The position numbers were made by a program, and so were the translations under genes. A DNA stretch of 64,000 bases. It comes from Myxococcales bacterium. GTDB taxonomy: Bacteria > Myxococcota_A > UBA9160 > UBA4427. Every line of letters begins with the position of its first letter. The first letter of the stretch is position 1. Under the pieces are notes generated by a model. The model was not told the DNA's origin, did not search any database, and saw only the letters and a program-made list of their open reading frames with translations. Positions 53,819 to 63,048 of the stretch are shown piece by piece. The stretch lies in the NCBI GenBank assembly GCA_012959805.1, contig DUCN01000078.1, forward strand, positions 1 through 64,000, given 5' to 3'.

Positions 53819-55780
53819 TTAAAGCAGATCCTGTAATGAATCCATCACGTCGTTCTGAACTTCTTTGACGTGGAGGTTGCCCATGTGCCCGCCTCCCGGA
53901 TAGAAAATGGCGCGCTGCTCTCCGAGCAAGTTCGTCAGCCAGGTCACGTCTTCGGAGGTGATGAGAAAATCGTTCTGGTTGGCGAAGACCCGAATCTTGT
54001 TGGCGTTGGCCCGAAGCAGCGGAGCAATGTCGTGTAGGTCGGCGCGAGCGAATAGATCTTCCACCGACCGGATCTCGGGATCGTTCTCGCTGAAATAGGG
54101 CAACGCGAATGCATAGAGGTACTCGATGAACGAGAACTCGAGAATCTCGCGGGATGCGCCCGAGCGCCGGAACTGGCTGCGCGGCGTCTTCAGCACGCCC
54201 ATGTCGTTTCGCATCTGACTAACCCAGATCATGTCGTGCAGGGTCATGCGGAAGGCAAGACCGATCAGGAACTCGGATTCGAGCTGACTCAACGGAATCG
54301 GAGTCCCGGGATGGAGATCCTGTTCGCCCGAGGACTGGAGCACCTTTTGCAGAATCCCGACGACGCGCTCATCGCGCTCTTCCTCAGGAAACACGAGCGG
54401 CGCATTGTAGAAGGCGTCGAGTTGCTCCATGCCGTGGCGCAGACGCACCGGCGGATACAGCGCTACGTAACGATCGAACTGGACGAGATTCGCCGCAGGC
54501 TGATCTTCGGCTGCCGCAATGAAGAGGGTGTGAAAGGCGCCCATCGAGATGCCCATCAGCGCGCGTGCCGTGATCTTGTCCGGATGACGTCGCGAGAGGT
54601 CTCGGTCGACGGCGTCGAGGGCGACGTGCACGTCCCGCGCGTCGGCGGGTGGAAAGCCTGGGATATCGTTGGTGGCGGCCTGTAGCATGAACTCGAAGTT
54701 GAGTGCGCTGCTGATCACCGCCACCGAGAAGCCGCGCAGGTACGCCAGCTCGGCCAACGCGATCATGCTGGCACTGTCGCGGTGGCCGCCGAGCCCGGGC
54801 AGCAGATAGAGCATCGGCGCCGGCTTCCGCTGCATCCAGACCTGGTACGGGAGCTTGCGGCCGGTGCTCGGAATCTCGACCCGGCGGGTGCGCGCGCGCC
54901 GGGGAAACCAGTCATCGAAGTGTTCGAAGTAGATCGTCTCGAGGGTCTCACTGGCCGAGCTAGGTTCGAGGGACGACTCGTGATCGATGATTGCAGCGCG
55001 GCGGTTGAGCACCCAGATGTAGCGGATGGCGTGATACGCATCGTAGTTTGTGTTCATCAGACGCTTGGCATTTTCGACTTGGTCAGCGCTGGTAATGAAG
55101 CTCTTGACCGGACCGGCGAGAAAGAAGTAGGTGGTGGGATCGAGCGGCAGGTCGCCGATAGTCCCCAGCCCGTCGCGCACGGTGCTCGGACCCCAGAACG
55201 GCAGGGTGAGGAATGTGCTGTTGCGCCAACCCCATCGGGCGAAGGTTTGACCCATGTCCTCCTCGAAGGGTTGGAGCCCCCACCAGCTTTTGGCCGGATC
55301 GAAAAGCCCCGCGAGACCCAGTGTCGTATTGGTCAAGAAACGCGCCGTCTCGACTCCTGCCGGTCGAAGCTTGCCCTGGAGAAGGTTGTTCACGAGGCGC
55401 ACCGGGTATCCGAGGTTCCGGGCGGCCCGCACCAGACTGGCCCGAAACGAATCGGGAGTCATGGCGCGCCAGGTCGTCGCCAGCGGGTCCAGTACATACG
55501 AAAGCAAGAAGCGATTGCCGGCGTCCATGCTTCGGTTGAAGGGCTCCAACGGATCGGTAACGTCCGGAAACTCGAGTTCCTCTTGCTGGAAGTACTCGGA
55601 TCCCGGGCCCTCGTATTGCGACCAGTCGTGAGTCTGGGTCGGGTGCGCACAGCCCAGCATGAAAGAAAGAGCCAGCACTGAGAAGATCACAGCGCGCTGC
55701 GCCGCCGTGAATGGATGGCCTGGAGCGTCATGGAGAGACGAAATTTCACAGGGGTCTACAGCGCTACTGGATTGAGTCAA
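53819..55780 (-). CDS. MlaA(VacJ)-family lipoprotein fused to an alpha/beta hydrolase
   Basis: FMLGC lipobox; DPLEPFNRSMDAGNRFLLSYVLDPLATTWR (MlaA); MLYLLPGLGGHRDSASM...LMGISMGAFHTLF (GxSxG hydrolase). Confidence 0.82.
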   Translation of the reverse strand: MTQSSSAVDPCEISSLHDAPGHPFTAAQRAVIFSVLALSFMLGCAHPTQTHDWSQYEGPGSEYFQQEELEFPDVTDPLEPFNRSMDAGNRFLLSYVLDPLATTWRAMTPDSFRASLVRAARNLGYPVRLVNNLLQGKLRPAGVETARFLTNTTLGLAGLFDPAKSWWGLQPFEEDMGQTFARWGWRNSTFLTLPFWGPSTVRDGLGTIGDLPLDPTTYFFLAGPVKSFITSADQVENAKRLMNTNYDAYHAIRYIWVLNRRAAIIDHESSLEPSSASETLETIYFEHFDDWFPRRARTRRVEIPSTGRKLPYQVWMQRKPAPMLYLLPGLGGHRDSASMIALAELAYLRGFSVAVISSALNFEFMLQAATNDIPGFPPADARDVHVALDAVDRDLSRRHPDKITARALMGISMGAFHTLFIAAAEDQPAANLVQFDRYVALYPPVRLRHGMEQLDAFYNAPLVFPEEERDERVVGILQKVLQSSGEQDLHPGTPIPLSQLESEFLIGLAFRMTLHDMIWVSQMRNDMGVLKTPRSQFRRSGASREILEFSFIEYLYAFALPYFSENDPEIRSVEDLFARADLHDIAPLLRANANKIRVFANQNDFLITSEDVTWLTNLLGEQRAIFYPGGGHMGNLHVKEVQNDVMDSLQDLL

Positions 55781-55990
55781 TTGCTCGTTTCACACGCCCG
55801 ACTGTCGGTGGACTCCGACCGCCTGCAAGAAATTCAGGTAGAATCTGATCGACGCGCGGGACCGGATCGAAATCACGCTTCGCAAGAGGCTACGACGGCA
55901 GAACATTTCGGACAAGAATTATCTACCGCCTGAGCGCAGAAACACTGCCGTTATCATCTCGATACGATTTCAATAAACACGGTGAGGTCC

Positions 55991-56980
55991 ATGGCCATTA
56001 AAGTATCAACCCCCACGAATTTCCTCGACCCCCATACCGCGAAAAACGCCGCAGTACTCGTGGCGGTTGTCGGCCTCCTCGCATTTGGGTTCGCGTCAAT
56101 CCCTGCAACCGGCGAGACCGGCGCTACTGCAGGCGACGACGGCAAGGTTCTCTCCCTCCTCACCTACAACATTCATGGGATTTCCGGCCTGATTGCGAAA
56201 GACGATCCGCGCGACCGTATGCCAACCATCGGCTGGCTCACCCATACCTACGATGTCGTTCTGGTCCAAGAGGATTTCGAGTACCACGGAGAGCTCGCAC
56301 AGCAGTTCGCCAATACTGCCAACCGATACCGCGGCAATGGCATCGGGAGTCGCCCGGATCTCATCTTGGCAAAGATCGTGTCGTTCCCGTTCCTGGTTTT
56401 CATTCCCAGGTTCTCTCCCCCCTACGGCGCGGGGCTCTCGATCTTCGTCGACAAGGAACACAGCGTGCCGGAGAGTTCGATCAGCGAGGCCTACTCCGAC
56501 TGCCATGGCTGGATCAAATACGCCGCGGACTGCTGGAGCGCGAAGGGGTATCAACGAGTGACGGTCCACACCGGCGACGGCACCGAAGTGGACGTCTACA
56601 ACACGCATCTCGAAGCTGGCGCGAGCACCGGTGACTTCGCCGCGCGCCGCTTACAGCTCGGGCAGCTCGCCGACGCCATCGAGCGGTTGTCGGACGGACG
56701 GGCGGTTATTGTCGCCGGGGATTTCAACATTGCGATGATTCGCCCAGCGGATCGCACAATGATACTCGAGTTTCGTGATCGGCTCGGGCTGCGCGATTCA
56801 GGCGCTGCTCCCGAGCTACCGATCTGGCGCGAGCGCGATGTGATCTTGTTCCGGGAAGGCGGAGGCACCGTGATCGAGGTCGAGACGGCAGGCGAGGCGC
56901 TGGAATTCACCGGGCGCGGGACCGCCCTCTCCGACCACGCGGCTCTCTACGCCCGCTTTCGCTTGAGGACTTCGCACTGA
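55991..56980 (+). CDS. Secreted endonuclease/exonuclease/phosphatase-superfamily protein
   Basis: LLTYNIHGISGL, VLVQEDFEYH, YNTHLEAG, VIVAGDFNI, SDHAALYARF. Confidence 0.85.
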   Translation: MAIKVSTPTNFLDPHTAKNAAVLVAVVGLLAFGFASIPATGETGATAGDDGKVLSLLTYNIHGISGLIAKDDPRDRMPTIGWLTHTYDVVLVQEDFEYHGELAQQFANTANRYRGNGIGSRPDLILAKIVSFPFLVFIPRFSPPYGAGLSIFVDKEHSVPESSISEAYSDCHGWIKYAADCWSAKGYQRVTVHTGDGTEVDVYNTHLEAGASTGDFAARRLQLGQLADAIERLSDGRAVIVAGDFNIAMIRPADRTMILEFRDRLGLRDSGAAPELPIWRERDVILFREGGGTVIEVETAGEALEFTGRGTALSDHAALYARFRLRTSH

Positions 56981-57351
56981 TGGTGATTGGAAAGAAAATC
57001 TGGTGGGTCATGTCGATCATGGGTGCCAGCGCGATGCTGACGGGATGCGGCAGCTCTGGTACATCCATGGGCGTCGCGTTCAAGGCGCGGACGCAGTTCG
57101 AAGCGGAGTGGGCCCATTTTCTCGAGTTCGAACCGAACAAGGCGCTTGCAATCGCCGGAGACATCGGTGGCCGCTTTGTGCTCGGCTACTCCTTCGGTTA
57201 TCTGACCGAAGACTCGGCAATTGAAGCCGCGATGGAGGCCTGCGAGTTGCGCCGCGCGGATCGTCGAATCGACGACGACTGCCTTTTGTACGCCGTCGAC
57301 GATCGCCTGATCGCGCCCGCTCACGCAGACCCAGATCTAGACCCGAATTGA
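56980..57351 (+). CDS. Small lipoprotein
   Basis: SAMLTGCGSS lipobox; start overlaps the upstream stop. Confidence 0.6.
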   Translation: MVIGKKIWWVMSIMGASAMLTGCGSSGTSMGVAFKARTQFEAEWAHFLEFEPNKALAIAGDIGGRFVLGYSFGYLTEDSAIEAAMEACELRRADRRIDDDCLLYAVDDRLIAPAHADPDLDPN

Positions 57352-57548
57352 GCTTCCCGTGAAGGATAAAGCAGCCGTTCTGCTGTAAAAGCATTGAAGC
57401 GGCTTTTTCCTATTCGCTCTCCATGACGAGATGGGCACGTCCTATCTCGCACTCGTCGCCGACCAACGCCGTGACCAGCCTTAACAACGACGCTTCATTC
57501 GGGAAAATTCGGCTACTGCTGCAGGCTCGTGAGTGCGCGGGATTAAAC

Positions 57549-57573
57549 TGGTAGCGGTGAGTGGACTTGAACC
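57549..57573 (+). repeat. 25-nt exact copy of the tRNA-Met 3' end (att-like)
   Basis: TGGTAGCGGTGAGTGGACTTGAACC, identical to 60182-60206. Confidence 0.8.
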
Positions 57574-57862
57574 GCACACCATCGGGCGCAAGTCATTGAA
57601 CTAACACAGTAAAGGTATCTAGAAAGGCGCACACCCGGGGCCACAGAGAGCCCATCGAAGAGGTTTCACGTCCTATGCCTGAGCAGCGGGTGTGATGAGA
57701 CCGGTTAGGCTCGATTCCGTAGCCACCTGATTAATCCATTTCCCCGTGTCTACACAGGGAACGACTTCAGCAGGCCCCGTGGAAGCCTTTGCACGACGCC
57801 TGGTAACACGCACGAAACAGGCGATAGTCAGCATTGCTGGCAAAGCCAGGAAAGGGGGACGC

Positions 57863-58209
57863 ATGGCGTTCACGAAGGGCAACACCTACGGCGTGGTAAC
57901 ACGCTTCCAGCCTGGGCGGTCAGGCAATCCAGACGGGCGACCGCATGGCTTCGCGGCGACTGCGCGCAAGCAGCTCGAAGAGCTGCCACCGAAGGAGGCC
58001 AGACGCGAGGCGAGCAGCTCATACGAAAGCTGATTGACATGGCCGCGGGCGGGAACGTCCAGGCAATCCGGCTTGTCCTGGACCGCGAATGGCCCGCACA
58101 GAACCGGCACGAGATCGCGGGAGGCGGGGGCGAAGCGATCAACCTGCGCTGGGAAAACGAGATACAGCAGGCTTCGGAGCAACTGCGCGAGATTCTCGGC
58201 GGACGGTGA
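57863..58209 (+). pseudogene. DUF5681-like phage/mobile-element protein, frameshifted
   Basis: FTKGNTYGVVTRFQPGRSGNPDGRPHGF...LPPKE / frameshift / GQTRGEQLIRKLIDMAAGGNVQAIRLVLDREWPAQNRHEI. Confidence 0.6.
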
Positions 58210-58267
58210 GAACGTCGATCCCGCAGCGGATAGATTGGGTACGGCGTTAGTCGGTGCTAGCAGCCAG

Positions 58268-58411
58268 TCACGAGCGCAGCGATCTGCGTCCCTTCCACGA
58301 AAGGCCGGTTAGGCCGAGGCCGAGGAGGAGCGCGGTGGAGGGTTCGGGGATCACCTGAATCACGCCTGCCGTTTGGAGGCTCGAAGTGTCCCACTCGAGC
58401 CCGGTGCTGAG
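58268..58411 (-). pseudogene. PEP-CTERM protein C-terminal fragment
   Basis: IQVIPEPSTALLLGLGLTGLSWKGRRSLRS; truncated at the dispersed repeat. Confidence 0.7.
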
Positions 58412-58413
58412 GA

Positions 58414-58457
58414 GAATAGGAAAAACAAGCTGCGTTTTCTGCACCACCGATAGTAGG
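58414..58457 (+). repeat. 44-nt dispersed repeat, copy 2
   Basis: 42/44 identical to 42364-42407. Confidence 0.8.
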
Positions 58458-58930
58458 TGTTCTGACAAGTAGCCCTCAGGCGAGATACATCAGCCCCGTC
58501 CCGGGCCGGAAAGTACCGATAAGTTAGTCACGTATCGATCCAGACATACTCCCCCCGTTTTGTTCCAACGCAGCGCAACAACACCGTGCACGGCCTCAGA
58601 TAGCCTTCATGTTGCGGGCGCACTATAGGTTGTCGCGCCTTGGCGCCGGTTTCCCTGGACCCTGCAACGGGGGCAGAACGGGTGCGCACGCCACTTCGGG
58701 CCGGTGTTCGATTCCCCTCGTGCAAGTAGAGCCGCCGGAGGGAGCCCTGCGGCGAAACGCTCGACTGAGGAGGCCTTGCGATGCGAACGATGCAAACAAG
58801 AATGCTGTGCGAGATCCGGCTGGGTCGATGGATGGCCCAAAAATCGAAGCAGAGGCGGAATACGAGACATTGTGCACCACAAGGTACGCATCGAACCTCG
58901 GCCTCTGGGAGATATCGGTACACAGATTCG

Positions 58931-59635
58931 ATGGAGCTGCCTGCGAGGCTCTCCTGTTCGATGCGGTGGGCTGTCGCCGGTGCGCTTGCTGTGCTCGGCG
59001 TCGCAAGCTCAGCCGCCGGCCAGGTCGCGAACTTCATCGACATCAACGACGCGGTCCCTGATAAATGCTACAGCGCACTGGACTCGGTGCCGAACGTCGC
59101 CAATCCGAACCAGCTGCAGATTGGCGTCCAGAACGGAAGCTGCAACGCGGCGTCGGGCACGGTCGCACCCCGCCAAGTCATGGATACCATCAGCTTTTTC
59201 ATTGAGGCGCCACCGGGATGGATGATCTCGACGGTCCACTTTAGTCAGGAGGGGAGTACGAGCTCTTCGGGAACCGGTCAGACCTTCGCAGGTGTGACCT
59301 GGGTCGTCGACGACATCCCCGAGAGCATTCCCATGACGACTTCGGGCTGGTCGGCGACCGTCAATCTCTCCGGGGAGGACCTCGATCTCGTCCCGATCTC
59401 GATCACGACGTTCCTGGGAGCCGCCAGTTCCGGAACGCGTGGGAGCGCGCAGGCTACGGCGACGAACCCTGTCGTCACGGTGACACTCGAGTCGACCGTA
59501 GTAGTTGTGCCCGAGGCGGCCTCGAGCCTCAGCGCCGGGATCGCGCTGCTGACCGTTCTCAGCATCTTTGCGAGCAGGAGGATAGGTGTTATCAGCCGCC
59601 TCTTCGGGAGCACGTCCGATAACGCCGTAGTATGA
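58931..59635 (+). CDS. Secreted protein with PEP-CTERM-type tail
   Basis: Signal peptide; VVVVPEAASSLSAGIALLTVLSIFASRR near the C-terminus. Confidence 0.6.
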   Translation: MELPARLSCSMRWAVAGALAVLGVASSAAGQVANFIDINDAVPDKCYSALDSVPNVANPNQLQIGVQNGSCNAASGTVAPRQVMDTISFFIEAPPGWMISTVHFSQEGSTSSSGTGQTFAGVTWVVDDIPESIPMTTSGWSATVNLSGEDLDLVPISITTFLGAASSGTRGSAQATATNPVVTVTLESTVVVVPEAASSLSAGIALLTVLSIFASRRIGVISRLFGSTSDNAVV

Positions 59636-59931
59636 CAACTCCCTGGAATACGCCTTCCGAGACATGCTCTAAGCGAGGCATGCGGCCCCGCCGCGCGGCT
59701 CCCTCGGGAACTTTGAGCTTGCCCCGGTTTCGTAGGTCTACGATGTAGTTGATCAAGGGGTAACTCTTCCTGTCCAACCTGTGCCGGCCTTAAGGGTGGT
59801 GTCGACTCTTCTTCTGTATATCAGGGTTTATTCAATCCACCGCCCCGAGGCACCCCTACAACATCAGGCGGCACCTCCAGGTTTCACATGAGGCGGCCCT
59901 CAGCCCCCTTCATTTGGACAACCCCTTGCAC

Positions 59932-60096
59932 TTAAAGATTAAGTTTCAGTTCGTCTTTGTCCGGCCATTGGACATGTCCCAGCGTCATGCATTGTTCGAA
60001 AGCTGACGGCGGGGTGGGATGTAGTTTTGTATACGCGGACGCCACGGCTAGCGCGACGATCCCCCAAACCACGGCGGTTTGAATTGTCTTTATCAT
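59932..60096 (-). CDS. Small single-TM protein (54 aa), below the ORF-track size cutoff
   Basis: Purine-rich GGGGGAG upstream; MIKTIQTAVVWGIVALAVASAYTKLHPTPPSAFEQCMTLGHVQWPDKDELKLNL. Confidence 0.5.
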   Translation of the reverse strand: MIKTIQTAVVWGIVALAVASAYTKLHPTPPSAFEQCMTLGHVQWPDKDELKLNL

Positions 60097-60181
60097 TAGG
60101 AAAACTCCCCCGCGTCAACGTCGTCTATGTCACCCACTTCACCCGCAGGGGCCAATCAAGTACCTGGATTTTTTCATGTTT

Positions 60182-60258
60182 TGGTAGCGGTGAGTGGACT
60201 TGAACCACCGACCTACGGCTTATGAAGCCGTCGCTCTAACCGACTGAGCTACACCGCC
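60182..60258 (-). tRNA. tRNA-Met (CAT anticodon)
   Basis: Full cloverleaf GGCGGTG-TA-GCTC-AGTCGGTTA-GAGC-G-ACGGC-TTCATAA-GCCGT-AGGTC-GGTGG-TTCAAGT-CCACT-CACCGCT-A-CCA. Confidence 0.95.
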
Positions 60259-60299
60259 CCATTATCAAATCATTGGCCTCTGCTCGGGAGCCGCGCAGC

Positions 60300-61082
60300 C
60301 TAGCGCAGCTCCTCGCTCGACTCATCGCCTGAGAAGTCGTCCGCAGATTCGAGCAACGCGGCAAGCCCGTCCTCAAGCGCTTCGATCCGCCGAACCAGTT
60401 CCTCGGTGCCGCCGCCCCCGCCCGTAAAACCAGGCGATGCGGGTCCAACCGGATAAACGAGTTCGCCGTTGGCGAAGCGGCTCACCTTGCCGGCGAGTTC
60501 GTCGAGGTCCGGGATGATTTCTCCGATGCTGCCGGAATGGACAAATATTTCGCGAAGCGGCTCGCGCTTCTTGGTTTCATCGGTGGGCGTACACTGGACG
60601 TCGAGGCTGGCGCCCTGGCCGAAGCGCGTGAACGATCCATAGAGAACGAAGTCGGCGCCCGCCTTTCGCCCGAGCACGAGCGCCTTTTCGAGCTGGGTCG
60701 TTCCCCTCTTCGGATCTCCTGGATGCAGCAAGTCGAGGGCACCGATGCGCGAGAATCGTGCGGTCAGCATGTCGGCCAGCCCATTGCGGAGATATTCGGG
60801 GTCTTCGGCGCTGTGCACGACGATCGGCAGGACCAGGAGCTTCGGATTGTCGTCCGCTCGAACCGGCGCCGCCGAGAAGCCGAGCGAGAGCGCGAGAAGA
60901 ACAGACGCGACGACCGGCAAGGGCGCCTGTCCGACGAAACCGGCGGCTCTGCCCTCAAAAATGGCCCGTCGTTTTAGACTGATAAACACGCTCGATCCCC
61001 CGTGGCCAGCGACACGCCAGCCTGGATGCCCGCTTGAGATAGCAGGCGGCGGGATTTTCTGGGATCCGGCCCCCAGCGTCAA
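60300..61082 (-). CDS. Secreted protein resembling FlgO/TolB-like N-terminal fold
   Basis: Signal peptide; LLVLPIVVHSAEDPEYLRNGLADMLTARFSRIGALDLL; GADFVLYGSFTRFGQG. Confidence 0.5.
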   Translation of the reverse strand: MTLGAGSQKIPPPAISSGHPGWRVAGHGGSSVFISLKRRAIFEGRAAGFVGQAPLPVVASVLLALSLGFSAAPVRADDNPKLLVLPIVVHSAEDPEYLRNGLADMLTARFSRIGALDLLHPGDPKRGTTQLEKALVLGRKAGADFVLYGSFTRFGQGASLDVQCTPTDETKKREPLREIFVHSGSIGEIIPDLDELAGKVSRFANGELVYPVGPASPGFTGGGGGTEELVRRIEALEDGLAALLESADDFSGDESSEELR

Positions 61083-62788
61083 GCGTGATTCGTGTCGCTC
61101 TCCGACTCGAGACTCCCAATCCGCAACCGGACATGGAACGTTGCGCCCTCTCCAGGCCGGCTCTCGACTTCGATCGAGCCCCCGTGATCGGCGATGATCT
61201 GATGAGAGATCATGAGTCCCAGACCGGTTCCCTTATCGGGATCCTTGGTCGTAAAAAAAGGATCGAAGATTCGCTCTAGATTCTCTTCGGAAATGCCTTC
61301 GCCCACGTCCTGGAATCGGATTCGAACGCCAGTCGGCTCGTCGAGAGGACCATCGCTCTCGACGCAGATCTCGACCCTGTCGCCGTCCTGACTGGCCTGG
61401 ATCGCGTTGAGGGTGAGATTCAGAACCACTTGGTGGATCTGGTCTCGCACGGCGGCGACGGCCGGAATCGGCCCCGCGATCCGTAGGTCGACTCTGACTC
61501 CGGCGTGTTCGGTTTCGCGATGCAGCAGGCGGACGACCTGGCGCGCAATGTCGCCGAGATCGACAACCTCCTGCTTGAGGACCGGCGATGCTCCGCCGCG
61601 ACCCAGGCGGCTCATCGATTCCACCAGACCTCGAATGCGATCGAGTTCGCCACAGGCGAGCTCGTGGTACTCGCCCCAAAAGCTGGGATCGTCCGTGTCG
61701 CGTTTCTCGGGAGCCAGACTCAGAAAAGTATTCAGCGCAACGAGGGGATTATTGATCTCATGAGCCAGACCAGCCGCAAGGGTGCCGAGCGTGCCGAGTC
61801 GGTCGACGCGCAAGACGGCCGCTCGGGAACGTCGGAGATCATCCACGAGCTGGGCATTTTCGATCGCAATGACGGCCTGTATAGCGAGCCCTTCGACTAA
61901 CATTCGGCCATCGATGCCGAGACGCGATCCACCGCGACGATTGTCGACGGCGAGTGCGCCAATGATGCGTTCCTTACCAACGAGAGGCACGACGAAAATC
62001 TCTTCCGCCGAAACCTCGGTCAGCCATGCGCGAACCGGCTTCTCGAGTTCGCCCGCGTCATCTCCCACCAACATCTGCGAATCACCCTTGTTGAGCTGAT
62101 CGAGAAAGATCGGTGCCGTCGACGGATCGAATTCGATTTTCTTCAAATGCGCAGCCACATCGTCGTTTGGCTCACAGGCCACGAAGCGCAGCGGCCGCGA
62201 ATCGGATTCGGCGAGTAATAGTGAGCATCCATCGAAGTCGAGTTCGTCCCGAAGTGCGCGCAATAACGTGTCGTAGAGACGTTCGCGATCAAGCTCTCGA
62301 TGGATCGTTCGTGAGAGTCGATTGAGAACCATCAACTCTTCGAGCAATGTGGCCCGTTCCGCTTCGAGTGCATAGGACTCGATCGCTCGCTGGATCGTGA
62401 GCCGCATGTCGTCGGGTTCCCAGGGCTTCGCGAGATAGCGATAGATATTTCCGTCGTTGATGGCTTGACCCAGGGTTTTCGCATCAGCGTACGCGGTCAC
62501 GAGAATTCGCAATGCACGGGAATCGAGTTCCCGGACCCTGCGCAAGAACTCGACACCTTCGATGCCGGGCATCTTCTGGCCTGAGAGCACGACGGCGACC
62601 GGATGCTGCGAGAGAAGCTCGAGCCCCTCCTTCGCGCTCTCGGCGGTCAGAATCGTGAAGTCGCGCCGAAAGGTCATCTCGAAGACACGAAGGTTCTCTT
62701 TCTCGTCGTCAACATAGAGCACCGGATACTCACGGTGGTCGAGTAAACGGGTGGGTTTCGGTCGCATCTGAGCCTCATCAAGCATCAA
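61079..62788 (-). CDS. Response regulator-GAF-histidine kinase
   Basis: [35 protein letters not shown]-box; [17 protein letters not shown]2 box. Confidence 0.88.
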   Translation of the reverse strand: MMLDEAQMRPKPTRLLDHREYPVLYVDDEKENLRVFEMTFRRDFTILTAESAKEGLELLSQHPVAVVLSGQKMPGIEGVEFLRRVRELDSRALRILVTAYADAKTLGQAINDGNIYRYLAKPWEPDDMRLTIQRAIESYALEAERATLLEELMVLNRLSRTIHRELDRERLYDTLLRALRDELDFDGCSLLLAESDSRPLRFVACEPNDDVAAHLKKIEFDPSTAPIFLDQLNKGDSQMLVGDDAGELEKPVRAWLTEVSAEEIFVVPLVGKERIIGALAVDNRRGGSRLGIDGRMLVEGLAIQAVIAIENAQLVDDLRRSRAAVLRVDRLGTLGTLAAGLAHEINNPLVALNTFLSLAPEKRDTDDPSFWGEYHELACGELDRIRGLVESMSRLGRGGASPVLKQEVVDLGDIARQVVRLLHRETEHAGVRVDLRIAGPIPAVAAVRDQIHQVVLNLTLNAIQASQDGDRVEICVESDGPLDEPTGVRIRFQDVGEGISEENLERIFDPFFTTKDPDKGTGLGLMISHQIIADHGGSIEVESRPGEGATFHVRLRIGSLESESDTNHA

Positions 62789-63048
62789 GTCAGGGATCGC
62801 GCGTTCGCGCCGGATTTAGACGGGTCTGATCGGGTCACCTGCCACGTCCGAAAGATCCGTCGTAGGATCAAATCGGCTGAAGTCGGGGTCGAATTGAGCA
62901 AAACTCGACCCGGTATCGTGGGAAGCATGGATGCGGGCGCATCTCATGGGAAGTTCCCGCGCATGCGTAAACGGCAATCCATCCAGTCAACATGCACGGC
63001 GTGACGTCACGATCGGAAAAGTCCAATCACAGCTGAATTCGAGACGTG

